A stretch of 64,000 nt of DNA. Origin: Symbiodinium natans. Lineage: Eukaryota > Sar > Dinophyceae > Suessiales > Symbiodiniaceae. The notes beneath the pieces were generated by a model. That model was not told the DNA's origin, made no database searches, and worked only from the letters and a program-made list of their open reading frames with translations. The stretch is from assembly GCA_905221605.1 (NCBI GenBank), contig CAJNDS010002350.1, positions 202,001-266,000 on the forward strand, given 5' to 3'. The position numbers were made by a program, and so were the translations under genes. Shown here piece after piece: positions 1 to 10,552 of this stretch. Numbering within the stretch: the first letter of the stretch is position 1; each line of letters starts with the position of its first letter.

Positions 1-44
1 GCCCCAAGAAACAAAAGAACAAAACTCCTGGCGTTTCCCTCACG

Positions 45-100
45 TTTGGGGTTTAGGGTTTAGGGTTTAGGGTTTAGGGTTTAGGGTTTAGGGTTTAGGG
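45..100 (+). repeat. Telomere-like array (TTTAGGG)n
   Basis: About eight near-perfect TTTAGGG heptamers. They are internal, with unique sequence on both sides, so this is not a chromosome end. Confidence 0.9.
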
Positions 101-538
101 GAACGCAAGTGACCTGAGACAACCTAAACCCCTCAAACCCACATGTGTAAACCCAAGACCTTCAACGACCCAAAACCTTGAACCCCTAAAACCCTAAACT
201 AAAAGCTACGAGATGGGGGGGGGGGGGGGTGAGGAAGGGAACCTCAGGAGTAGAGATGCCAGCGTCCGTAAAGTTTTTCTAGGTGTAGAGTTTAGGGCTG
301 CTGAAGACCCTAAGCCCGCAGCCCCAAACCCTAGACAGCACTAATAGGATCTAGGGCTTAGGGCTTAAGACCCCGAGCCCTAAACCCTAAACCCTAAACC
401 CTAAACCCTAAACCCTAAACCCTAAACTCTAAACCCTAAACCCCTAAACCACCAAACCCCTAAACCTCCTATCCCCTAAAACCTAACCCTAAACCCTAAA
501 CCCTAAAACCCTAAACCCCCAAACCCCTGAACCCTAAC

Positions 539-616
539 TGCCAAGACGAAGGCGCTCAGGAGCTGCAGGTTCGCGCCATGCTGGCAGAGGAATCGGACAG
601 ATGCGGCATCGTTGTT
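539..616 (-). CDS. Putative exon, ankyrin-like
   Basis: On the minus strand a 78-bp open island reads VRFLCQHGANLQLL, which fits the second helix and turn of an ankyrin repeat. It is preceded by a CAG acceptor and followed directly by GTTAGGG, so the telomere-like repeat would supply the donor. The length is a multiple of three. No adjoining exon was joined, so the parent gene is unknown. Confidence 0.4.
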
Positions 617-1368
617 CTGCCTTGACTTGGGGGTGAGGGTGGGTGGGGTTTAGGGTTCGGGGTTTAGGGTTTGGGGTTTAGGGTTTAGGGTTTGGGGCTC
701 TGTCATGGGTTTCCCTACTACCCCCCTCTATATCCTTAAATAACCTTAAGTATGGGGGGAACCTAGGGGGGTAGTGTAGAGGGGGGTAGTAGGGGAATCC
801 ATGAGACTTGGGGGTGAGGGTGGGTGGGGTTTAGGGTTCGGGGTGTAGGGTCTAGGGTCTAGGGTTTGGGGTTTAGGGTTAGGGTTTAAGGATATAGGGT
901 TTAGGGGCTTAGGGTTGAGGGCGTTGGGACCAAAATGATGTCTGACCATAGCGGACAGTGTGCAATACAGTACGATACCAGACCTTACAGCAGAGTACAA
1001 GACAACGCAACATAGTTCAGAATACCATCATTGTGTTGTATTGATAGTCGTGTCACGCAGTATGGTATAGCGATTATGATACACACTTGTACGGGTTTAG
1101 TTAATCGTAAATGAATCGTAAATTGTAAGCCCCAATTGGTGCTGCTTTCGGGCGTGACGGTTCAGACATTTTTTCGGATTTTCGTCTCTTGTCAAGGAGC
1201 ACAGTCCAGAAAGCACAAAACTCTCAAGAAGAGGGGCCTTAGGCTTTGGAAGTCTGACGCTTGGGCCAAGAGGGCAACGCGACTGAACTCTACGAAAGAG
1301 GACATAGACCCCTATAAGCTCTGTATTCGAAACCCAACTCAGCCCTGGAACCTAAACAGCCTAAACCC

Positions 1369-1471
1369 TAAACCCTAAACCCTAAACCCTAAACCCTAAA
1401 CCCTAAACCCTAAACCCTAAACCCTAAACCCTAAACCCTAAACCCTAAACCCTAAACCCTAAACCCTAAAC
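1369..1471 (-). repeat. Telomere-like array (CCCTAAA)n
   Basis: About fourteen near-perfect heptamers in a row. Confidence 0.92.
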
Positions 1472-1520
1472 CAACCCTAACACCATGATAGCCCACCAAA
1501 TACAATTTTTCACCTCTAAA

Positions 1521-1632
1521 CTAGACCCAATTGTAACCTAGGAATCAAAGGGGTGCCCGATTAGGCTTTAAAGGGGCTTACTTCTAAGGGAACCTAAACC
1601 CCCGAAACAGGGGAATAAGGGCCTAGTATCCC
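1521..1632. mobile_element. MITE-like element, family D
   Basis: It begins CTAGACCCAATTGTAACCTA and ends near AAGGGCCTAGTATCCC. Related copies lie near 4887, 11620, 14066, 17205 and 61027. The best-kept ends read GACCCGGAGTAA with the inverse at the far side. No coding capacity is seen. Confidence 0.5.
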
Positions 1633-3054
1633 TAAACCCTAACCCCCCCCCCCCAAAAAAAAAAAAAAGAAATGGAATAAGGGAAAACCTGTAAGTCCCC
1701 CCGCAAAGATTTGATTTTAGTTCCTGGCCGCCAAGGGGCGCTGCCGTCTGCAAGGTGAGCTGGTGCTCCTTCGACTTGGTGGCGTTCGGCACCTCGCCAG
1801 GGCTAAGGAGAGGGTTGTTTAGGGATTTTGGGGTTCCTAAACCCTAAACCCTAAACCCTAAACCCTAAACCCTAAAGCCTAAAGCCTAAAGCCTAAACCC
1901 CAAACCCTAAACCCTAAACCCTCCGAACTTTTGGGTTCAGGGCCTTTTGGGGTTAAGGGTTTATAGGGCTTGGGCTGCTTTTGGGATTCTGCGGGTTTTT
2001 GGTTCAGAGCTTGTAGGGTTTAAGGCTTGGGGGATGCTAGACTTACCCTAAGCCCTCAACCCTAAAGCCTAAACCCTCGGCGGGCAAACCTAACCCTACA
2101 CCTGAACCCCAAACTGGCTTAGGGTGCTTGAGGCCTCGATTTTATTATTTTACAAACTTAAGGGCCCCCTTCCTTGTCCTACTTGTACGGGGGGGCGCCT
2201 ACTCTCTTTGATGACTGGTTTGTAACCCTATTTCAATAGTGGCACCCGTTTTAGGGCTTGGGGCTTAGGGTTACTTGATCAGGGAACCGTGAACTCCCCA
2301 AGACAGGGCAACCAGTGAACTACCAAGGATGGGTCTCAAGGGTCGATCCTCTTATACACCCCTTGTATACCCTCTACAAATTAAGGGTCCATACATCCGA
2401 ACCCTGTAAGGGGAGTAAGGGACCATATAACGGGCCCATGTAGCTACCCCTAAACCCAAAAACCCCAGAGCCTAAACCCTAGACATCCTAAACCCTAGAC
2501 CTATTCAGGGCCCATGAAACTACCCTTCGATGATGGGTATCAAGGGGTGATCCGCAATTCTTGCAAGCTCCTGAGTTGAAGGTTGGGCTTCTGCCGAGGT
2601 CGAGAATTCCCCCCCCCCCCCCAAGGTGTAGGGTTTGGGGTTTAGGGCTTAGGGCTTAGGAACACCCAGCGGAACAGAAACGCCAAACAGCCTCACAACC
2701 CCTAAACACAGAAACCCAAATCGCAAATTTTCGCATGAGAGCAAGCTCACAAAATCATAGTCCTGTGTGACTACCACAAATTGTAAGGGCCCTCCTTGCA
2801 ATGGGGTTTAGGGTTTAGGGTTTAGGGTTTAGGGTTTAGGGTTTAGGGCTTACCCACAAAAATCCTGATGTAGGTAACCTGTGGGAGCCAAACGCCCAGG
2901 TGCCGGGCCTGAGGGGAGGCCCCGGCGTCCAGCAGAGCGTGCACCAGCCGGGAGGATCCGGCAGGTTTCCTCACAAGAAGTTCTACGATTTGCTTAAGAA
3001 CCCCAAAAGAATAAAAAATATTTTACTTCGAACATCCCCACCCTGTTTTGGTAG

Positions 3055-3305
3055 AGATACTCTGGGGTTGGGCACTCCGGGGACAATCTGGGGTTGGGCA
3101 CTCCATCCAGGGAGACTCTGGGGCTGGGCACCGCGGGGACATTCTGGATGGGCACTCTAGGAACTCTGTCTGGGGTTGGGCCTCTGGCGCTGGGCACTCC
3201 AGGGAGACGGGCACCCCAGAAAGACCCGGGGTTGGGCACTCCAGGGAGACTCTGGGGTTGGGCACTCCAGGGACACTCTTAGAGTTGGGCACTCCAGGAC
3301 ACTTT
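3055..3305 (+). repeat. Minisatellite, about 25-bp unit
   Basis: Around ten degenerate copies of a unit like GGGGTTGGGCACTCCAGGGA. Long frames on both strands here are repeat-driven and are not credible genes. Confidence 0.85.
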
Positions 3306-3825
3306 GGGGTATGCGCGAGGAGTAGACCGGGCAAGGAGAAGAGTTCCGGGCGAGGAGAAGACTTGAGTTAAAAATCTAACAACCCCACACCGAGGGTGGG
3401 GAATAACAATAATCCCTATATATTGCCCTTACAAGGAAGAATGTTTTTCACTTTTTGGGGGGGCTCTTAGGCAACTAGTAGAGTTGAGGGAATTCACCCA
3501 AAAGGGTCCGATATAGGGGCCTAAATAATTAGAAGAGTGTTTTGGGGGGTTGTTATAGTTTAATCATCTAGGGGCCATCAGGGAATACTACTGGAAACTA
3601 TTCCGACCCCCATATTGCCTGTATAGTATATACTTGGGCTTTAAAGAGGTTCCTCCGTAGTAGCTGTAGGGGGCCAAGAACGTACTCGACCCCACAAGGT
3701 CTGAGGCTGCCTAACCCGAAATACAGGGTGGAGCGTTTGAGGAAACCTTCTATCCTCAGCCCCCCCAAACAGCTGACCTAAACCCTAAACCCTAAACCCT
3801 AAACCCTAAACCCTAAACCCTAAAC

Positions 3826-3945
3826 CCCTTTGCAGCCAGGGAGCTGGACGGCCTCCTTCAGCGCGACGTAGGGGAAGTCGGCTTGGGACCCTTGCGTGAT
3901 CGCGTTGGCGAAGCTGATGGTGCAAAGCCCTCGGCCGCTGATGAC
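3826..3945 (-). CDS. Putative exon, unknown protein
   Basis: A 120-bp island open for exactly 40 codons on the minus strand, containing ISFANAITQGSQADFPYVAL. The acceptor is CCCCAG and the intron begins GTTTAGGG. Third codon positions are GC-rich. The family is not recognised. Confidence 0.45.
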
Positions 3946-3948
3946 CTG

Positions 3949-4020
3949 GGGTTTAGGGTTTAGGGTTTAGGGTTTAGGGTTTAGGGTTTGGGGTTTAGGG
4001 TTTAGGGTTTAAGATATAGG
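3949..4020 (+). repeat. Telomere-like array with variants
   Basis: TTTAGGG heptamers with a few TTTGGGG units. A second patch at about 4205-4340 is dominated by TTTGGGG. Confidence 0.85.
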
Positions 4021-4572
4021 GTTTAGGGATACACAGGGTTGTAAAGCAACACATCTGGTGCCCTTGGTCCACGTTTAGAAGTGCTCCAGAGGTAGGCACA
4101 AGCAAAGCCCAAGCTTTAGGGTTTAGGGTTTAGGGTTGAGGGGCAGCTACTTCCATGATGATACTGCAAGCATGATGGGCGTGTGGGAGAACAGTTCCGA
4201 GGTTCGGTGTCTAGGGTCTAGGGTCCAGGTTTGGGGTTTGGGGTTTGGGGTTTGGGGTTTGGGGTTTGGGGTTTGGGGTTTGGGGTTTAGGGTTTAGGGT
4301 TGAGGGTTTAGGGTTTAGGGTTTAGGGTTTATGGTTTAGGGTGACAAGGTTTAGGATTCGTTCTAGGGTTCACGGTGCGAGTGACGGAAAAGATGAAAGA
4401 AAAGTGGCCGTTTGACAGCTAGGTGACTGCTCTAGAAGTAGGCACCCCCTGTCCTTCTATGGGTAAATTCAAGCATCGGAACCCTCACAAGGAAGGATCA
4501 TCTACATGGCCACAAAAGAGAGCAAGCCTTGGTCATGGCTGAACAGATGCCTTGGGACGTTCCCCCATTCTA

Positions 4573-4652
4573 GGGTTTAGGGTTTAGGGTTTAGGGTTTA
4601 GGGTTTAGGGTTTAGGGTTTAGGGTTTAGGGTTTAGGGTTTAGGGTTTAGGG
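4573..4652 (+). repeat. Telomere-like array (TTTAGGG)n
   Basis: About eleven uniform heptamers, followed directly by half of a family B MITE. Confidence 0.9.
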
Positions 4653-4712
4653 CAGTGCCCCCTACTATAATCCCTACTAAGGACTGCTAGTATAAGGAGA
4701 ATTATCCCGACA
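4653..4712. mobile_element. Half MITE, family B, truncated by an array
   Basis: It reads ACTAAGGACTGCTAGTATAA and then GGAGAATTATCCC, matching the right half of the complete copy at 36506-36606. The left half is absent and a TTTAGGG array stands in its place. Confidence 0.55.
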
Positions 4713-4722
4713 GATGCTGGTT

Positions 4723-4789
4723 AAACCCTAAACCCTAAACCCTAAACCCTAAACCCTAAACCCTAAACCCTAAACCCTAAACCCTAAAC
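4723..4789 (-). repeat. Telomere-like array (CCCTAAA)n
   Basis: About nine heptamers. Read on the minus strand it starts immediately after the exon at 4790-4852. Confidence 0.9.
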
Positions 4790-4852
4790 CCGAAAAGAGT
4801 GCCAAAGCTTCACGCGGAACAAGAGCATGGCCAGCGAGAGTGTGGATGTCGG
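4790..4852 (-). CDS. Putative exon with hydrophobic stretch
   Basis: A 63-bp (21-codon) minus-strand island with STLSLAMLLFRVKLWHSF, possibly a membrane or core helix. It lies between a GAG-type acceptor and an intron starting GTTTAGGG. The family is not recognised. Confidence 0.35.
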
Positions 4853-4886
4853 CTCAATGCCCTAAACTCTAAGCCCTCCACCTAGA

Positions 4887-5000
4887 CCCAAGAGCAACCT
4901 AGGAATAAAAAGGTGCGCTCTTTTGGGATTAACTAAAGGGCTCATTACAGAAAAATACTAAACCCCACAAAAGGGGAATAAGGGCCCACTTCTGGGTCCC
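4887..5000. mobile_element. MITE-like element, family D
   Basis: It begins CCTAGACCCAAGAGCAACCT and ends near AAGGGCCCACTTCTGGGTCC. It is a diverged copy of the family described at 14066-14172. Confidence 0.5.
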
Positions 5001-5129
5001 AGGAGCCTTGACCAGGCCAGGGGGGGGTCCTGGTTTAGGAGGCCAGGTGCTCATGACCAAGGGCCTTGCCGAGTGAGAACCCTAAACCCCAAACCCCAAA
5101 CCCTAGTTAAACCACTAAACACCGAATAA

Positions 5130-5250
5130 CCCCTAAACCCCTAAACCCCTAAACCCCTGAACACCTAAACCCCTAAACCCCTAAACCCCTAAACCCTAAA
5201 CCCCTAACCCCCTAAACCCCTAACCCCTAAACCCCTAACCTCCTAAACCC
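5130..5250 (-). repeat. Octamer variant array (CCCCTAAA)n
   Basis: The unit is eight bases, CCCCTAAA, rather than the heptamer. Similar octamer arrays lie at about 43963-44045 and 45123-45248. Confidence 0.85.
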
Positions 5251-5875
5251 TAAACCCTAAACCCTAAACCCTAAAACCTAAACCCTAAACCTCTTCCAGC
5301 TTTGGGGCTGCAACCCCGAAGTTGTAAATGGGCGTAAGCACCGTGACCCTCCCTAAATGGGGGGCTGCCGAACATGGGGGTAACCTTTTTGGGGGTCCCT
5401 TTAAGGGGATTCTACTCTATTTGGGGTAGTCCCCCTTACTGTGGAAATACCCATACTAGTATACTAGAATAACGCTCAACACGCGATTCTATGCTAAAAC
5501 ATGATTGCCCCCTATAGGAATTGCACTAAGAAACCAAACGCTTCGTCAGGCATGTCGGAACTGATAGCCTCAGACTTAAGCCCTACAAAGCAGGGTTTAG
5601 GGTTTAGGGTTCAGGGTTCAGGGTTAGGGTTTAGGGTTCAGGGTTCAGGGTTTAGGTTGAGATTGGATGAAAAAGGGTTGACAGGCCCCAGAAAGCCCTG
5701 CCTAAAGCTTAAAAAAGACTGACTAAACCCGAAACCCCCAAAACAAAAAAAAAGCCGGACTCAACCCTGAAACCCTTAAACCCTGAACCCTGAAACCCTT
5801 AAAACCGCTCATGTTTCTACCCTAAGCCCTAAGCCCTAAACCCTGAAACCCTAAAAACCGCTCATGTTTCTGGAC

Positions 5876-5937
5876 CCGAGACCGGCATGTACGAGGACCC
5901 AGGGCCCGTCGCGAGCGTTGTGGCTGACCCCCACCTG
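5876..5937 (-). CDS. Putative exon, unknown protein
   Basis: Minus strand reads VGVSHNARDGPWVLVHAG between a TAAG acceptor and a GTCCAG donor. The plus strand is also open across it, so strand choice rests on its neighbours. Confidence 0.3.
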
Positions 5938-6811
5938 CTTAGGATGTTTAGGGCTTGTTGGTTAGGGTATAGGGTATAGGGTATAGGGTATAGGGTATAG
6001 GGTATAGGGTATCGGGCTTAGGGTTTCGGGTTTAGGGTTTAGGGTCTAGGGTTTAGGGCTTGGGGTTTAGGGCTTGGGGTTTAGGGTCCTTCTCTTGCTT
6101 TCTGTAGAGTAGATAGAGTGTCGGGCTCTAGACTACAGTGAGGGGGCCCACCATTATCTGAGGGCCCTTGAACCACATTAAGCGTCTCGGGTATGGGGTG
6201 ACATCTAGAGGACCTGTAGCCTAGGGCTTAGGGTTGAAGGTTTGCTGGGTTTATGCTCACCAGCTAGTTTCTCAAGATGGTTTTTTAAGCCAGAGGGTGC
6301 ACTTGACAAACATCCAACAAAACATTGCCCGTTATGCAAGAAGACCCAAGCCCAGAATTTACCCTATGCCCAAAAGCCTTTAAGCTCGAAGCTACAGGGC
6401 TAAAACCCCTAAACCCTAAAACGCCAAAACCCTAGACGCCTAAAACCCCAAACCCTCATAAGCCCTAAAGCCCAAAACCCTAAAACACTAAACCCTGTAG
6501 GCCCTAAGCTACAGGTCCCTGAACCTAAACCCTAAACCCCTGACCCTTTAGGCCCGAAGATACAGGGCCCTGAACACCCTTAATCCTAACCTCTAAGCCC
6601 TAAACACCCTAAACCCTCTATGCCCTAAGAAGCTACGAAGCCCTGAAAGCTGAAAAGCTGTTTTCTATTCGTAAGTTTCCGAAATTCGAGGTACCTTCTT
6701 GGGGTCCTTATGAAAAAGGAATCCTGCTATTTGGGGAACCCTAAACTTTGAACTTTAAACCCTAAACTCTAAACCGTAAACCCTAAACCCTAAACTCTCA
6801 CGATCGTCAAC

Positions 6812-6878
6812 CCCCATTTTGGGAGCCCGGCTTGTGGTCCACGACCAGGTACCCGGTGCCGGCATCGCAATCAACGGC
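6812..6878 (-). CDS. Putative exon, unknown protein
   Basis: The minus-strand island reads VDCDAGTGYLVVDHKPG with GC-rich third positions, preceded by a CTAAG acceptor. A GTTGAC donor is likely, since the frame otherwise stops at once. The family is not recognised. Confidence 0.4.
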
Positions 6879-7414
6879 CTTAGCTGCCATTTAGCTCGGG
6901 GAGTCTTAAATCCTAAACCCCTAGACATGCCCCGGATATCCAATACAAATTAAGGGCCCATACCTCCGAACCCTTTGAAGGAGGTTAGGGACCATATTCA
7001 GGGCCCATGGCCCTAAAGTTTAGGGTCCTAAACTTTGGCCCTGAACCCTAAACCCTAAAGCCTAAACCCAAAACCCATACCCTCAGCTTTTTAGGCCGCC
7101 TTCAGGGCCTGTTTGGGGTCTTGGGCCCATCAGAGTCCGCTAACACCTAGGGATTGCAGGGTGTAGAGTGAATGAACGGCTGCTACAAGTTTAGGGTTTA
7201 GGGTTTAGGGCTTAGGGCTTAGGGTTTAGGGAGGCTCTGGGGTTTAACTTTCCCGAAGGGTTGCTCGGCGAGGCTTCAGGCGTTTGTGGAGGCTGCCGTG
7301 AGACTTCGGCCCAAACTTGAACCCTAGACCCTGAAAGCCTCTTCACACATGTGACATGTTTGTTGGCCGATTTCGGGACCCAAGCCCGAAACCCCAAACC
7401 CTGAACCCTCATCC

Positions 7415-7560
7415 CTACTTGGAGGTTCATGGTACTTATTGACCAATTATAGCTGTACTTATAACCCACTTACAAGCCCCTTAAGCGCCCTAATATGGCT
7501 ATATGTACAGTTATAAGTACAGGAATAACTGGTTAGTAAGTACAATGAACCTGCAAGTAG
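7415..7560. mobile_element. MITE, family A
   Basis: A palindromic non-coding element with terminal inverted repeats CTACTTGGAGGTTCATGGTA and the near-inverse at the far end. Other copies lie at 16868, 20562, 21081, 43651 and 61764. The almost fully self-complementary structure suggests a foldback MITE. Confidence 0.75.
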
Positions 7561-7596
7561 GCTGACCGAGGCCCGTGGGGGCTGGCGGACAAGGTA

Positions 7597-7793
7597 CTTG
7601 GTAGCCCAGGAACCATAGTCCAATAAGGGCACCCTTTTTTGGGTTGGTTACTTCATAGGGAACCCTGAAACACCCTAAGCCTTATACCCTAAACCCCCTA
7701 AACCCGAAACCCGAAACGCGAAACCCTAAACCCTAAGCCCTAAGCCCTAAACCCTAAACCCTAAACCCTAAACCCTATCACTGGGCTAGCAAG
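7597..7793. mobile_element. MITE, family C, interior replaced by telomere-like array
   Basis: The left end CTTGGTAGCCCAGGAACC and right end CACTGGGCTAGCAAG match the intact copy at 17381-17490. From about 7670 to 7778 the expected interior is replaced by CCCTAAA-type repeats. Confidence 0.65.
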
Positions 7794-7798
7794 GGTAC

Positions 7799-7852
7799 AA
7801 TGCCGACGGTGCCATTGGTGGGCCAGGGCCTTTTGTCGGTAAGCCACTTCAC
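7799..7852 (-). CDS. Putative exon, unknown protein
   Basis: A 54-bp (18-codon) minus-strand island reads VKWLTDKRPWPTNGTVGI. The acceptor is GAGCAG and the donor GTACCC. The frame extends upstream as an acidic-serine stretch (SPSDSDSEQ) if the acceptor is not used. Confidence 0.45.
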
Positions 7853-8248
7853 CTGCTCAGAGTCAGAGTCAGAGGGGCTCCCTAAACCCCTAACCCCTAA
7901 CCCCTAAACCCTAAACCCTAAACCCTAAACCCCAAACCCCAAACCCTAAGTGCTTAACCCTCAGTGCTTGGTGTCTAGCTTAGGGCTTAGAGCACCCAAT
8001 CAACCGATCAGAAGCTTAGAGCCCCCAAAAGCGGTTCAAAATGATTGCCCTAGGGTTTAGGGTTTAGGGTTTAGGGTTTAGGGTTTGGTCTCTTTTCGTG
8101 TGTATGCCGTGTAGCCTAAGCCCTAAAGGCCCAAAACCCTGAAATTCGTAACCCATAAAGTGCAAAACCCCTAAACCCTGACACCCCAGACCCTTACCCC
8201 ACCCCCCATCCCCGCAACCTAAACCCTCCCCCTCAACCCAAAACCCTC

Positions 8249-8272
8249 CCCCCCCCCCCCCCCCCCCCCCCC
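8249..8272. repeat. Poly-C tract
   Basis: An uninterrupted run of about 24 C followed by an A run. Comparable long G or C runs occur near 18030, 39475, 39825, 41156, 63660 and 63942. Confidence 0.9.
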
Positions 8273-8541
8273 TAAAAAAAAAAACACAAAAAGACATGAA
8301 AACAAAACAAGACATAATAGAGCATCAAACACAAACAGAAGCCTCAAACCCGCTAGCCCTGTCACTCTGGGAGTGGAGGGCCCTAAACCCTATAAACCCA
8401 AACCCCCCGAGGCCCGAAGCCCGAAGCCCGAAGCCCTAAACCCTAAACCCTAAACCCTAAACCCTAAACCTTAAGCCGAAAACCCTAACCCAGAACCCTA
8501 CGCAGCGGCGGAACCTCAGGGGCGCCATTGCCGGCACTCAC

Positions 8542-8599
8542 GGCGAAGCCGATGCGCGCGTCGTTGAGGTAGGTGTGTCCTTGGAGTGGGGCAAGGTCT
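8542..8599 (-). CDS. Putative exon, unknown protein
   Basis: Minus strand reads LAPLQGHTYLNDARIGFA and ends at a canonical GTGAGT donor. The acceptor is probably ACCAG. The frame stays open past the donor, so the end is chosen by the splice signal. Confidence 0.4.
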
Positions 8600-9939
8600 C
8601 TGGTTGAGGGTTTAGGGTTTAGGGTCTCTGGATGAGGCTTTAGGGCTTTGGGTGCATATGTTAGTTGTACTTACGAATTCACAAACGGGCGCTGTTAGCA
8701 GATGAATTCCGAGAACGAAGTCAACAATAATTTAAGTATAAAAGACTCTGTGATCTTGGCATCTTAATGTCTTGGTCTGGACGTCACTTTCTGAACTAAT
8801 AAAAAGACTTAAAAAGACCTATGAAAAGAACTACCAACAGGCCGTAACTTGCGAACCAAAACCTCTGGATGTTGTACGTGACTGACCAAAAGGTGAGTTG
8901 CAAAAGTCCAAACAAAAACCGTCTCCAAGTTCGTGAATTCCAGGATTTGCAAAGAAACCGTACAAAAGACCTTGGAAATGACGGCATTCCGAACGTCAGT
9001 CGCAGTGCTGAGGGGTGGGGCACACAAATTTTTCTGCTTCCCATGAGGAAGAGCCCCACACCGTTGTTCCGAAAAATGTAGCTCTTCTAGGGTTCAGCCC
9101 TGAACTCTTAACCCCAAAACGCTATTGGTACATGGATCTTTGAACCAAGTATATATTGTAATTCGAACCACAATTACCGTAGAGAGGCCGAACCCAGGTT
9201 AAACAAAAGGAACAACGAAGTAAATGGAATAAAACGGGAGAACCAAGGCCAAAAGCAAGCTAAACTCCGCCAAAAAGCTACCAAGCCACAGCACTACTCG
9301 AAAGCTGATTGCAACTCTGCCTCAACAAATCTACAGCTAAGTTTCCACCTCCATTCAGGGGTGCACTTGCTTGGTGAGGTAGTCTGACAAAGCAGGTTCA
9401 GAGGCTGTTGGGGTTTTCCGAAATTAGGGGTACCTCATTGGGGCCCTTATTGTAAGTGAAACCGAGTATTTGGAGGTCTATACAAGGGCCACCTAATTTT
9501 CGTGAACCCCCGTTTAGCAATGGGAGGTATATAGTTGTGAGGTTTTGCATGTTAGGTCTGACGGCACAAACCAAACACGGAATTGCGCATGTTTTCCTTG
9601 CCGTTTGGCAGCCACCACTGTACACATCGGCTTGCACCAGCCCGGAAAGCCACAACCCTAAACCCTAAACCCTAAACCCTAAAGCCTAAACACCAGAGTA
9701 CCTAGAGACTCGCTAGCTGCTAGCTACTACTCAGTTGCTGAGTTCATAAGCCCCCAAAAGTGTACACTTTCAGTTCTATAGGGGATTACAGCATCCCAAA
9801 AAGTGCAAAGTGTACTCATTCAGCTACAAAGCATAGGGGCCTGCAGCTACGCATCATCATCTTGATATATATATATATATATATATATAGTAACGATAAA
9901 GGTGCATGAACCTAAGGGTGTCCGTGCAGAACTCTAAAC

Positions 9940-10010
9940 CCTAAACCCTAAACCCTAAACCCTAAACCCTAAACCCTAAACCCTAAACCCTAAACCCTAA
10001 ACCCTAAACC
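9940..10010 (-). repeat. Telomere-like array (CCCTAAA)n
   Basis: About ten heptamers. A short AT microsatellite lies at 9865-9889. Confidence 0.9.
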
Positions 10011-10146
10011 ATACTTGGGCCCTGAAGCTAATACATGAACAAACCCTTGAGGCCCAAGCAGATACTATTCAGGTATGTGGACCCTTAGGACTGTACTTGA
10101 GCCCTGAAGGGGCCCCCCAGAATACAAAAGTAAGGGACATGGACCC

Positions 10147-10230
10147 CCAAACCCTAAACCCTAAACCCTAAACCCTAAAACCTAAAACCTAAACCCTAAA
10201 CCCTAAACCCTAAACCCTAAACCCTAAACC
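10147..10230 (-). repeat. Telomere-like array (CCCTAAA)n
   Basis: About eleven heptamers, some with an extra A. Confidence 0.88.
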
Positions 10231-10552
10231 ACCACAACCAGGCCCTAAGTCACGACATCCCCGTAACCTTCGCCCGCAAATCACAAATAGGGTCCCGTGG
10301 TACTACTGCTTCTACTGCTGCTCGGGTGTAGGGTTTTTAAGGTTTAGGGTTTGGGGTTTAGGGTTTAGGGATTATAGGGTTATACGGGTACTGGGGGGCA
10401 TCATGGATCTTTGACGCCATGCTATTCCATACTTGACCCCTCTGACACTCGAGTTTTATGCCCTATTTTACATTTTCTCAGGGGGGGGGGGGACTTGCTA
10501 TTTCTTCTTTGCTTACGTACTTTTGCTTCATCAACGGCTGCGTGGCCGAGCT

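Larger units (their letters stand above)
1..10400. other. Mosaic of telomere-like arrays, MITEs and short minus-strand exon islands
   Basis: Arrays of TTTAGGG/CCCTAAA and variants alternate with 60-150 bp GC-rich islands and inverted-repeat elements. Most open frames here are read-through of arrays (peptides rich in NPKP or GFRV) and are not genes. The better islands are listed separately. Roughly 8640-9660 is unique, array-free sequence in which I recognise no gene. Confidence 0.7.

Noticed and set aside
1-120. Possible true telomere at the window start
   Set aside because: The array is only about 55 bp, has unique sequence on both sides, and dozens of similar arrays in both orientations occur throughout.
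746-1000. Proline-rich open frame (NPKP repeats)
   Set aside because: It is a translation of CCCTAAA repeats. The same applies to many other frames ending in NPKP or containing GFRVQG.
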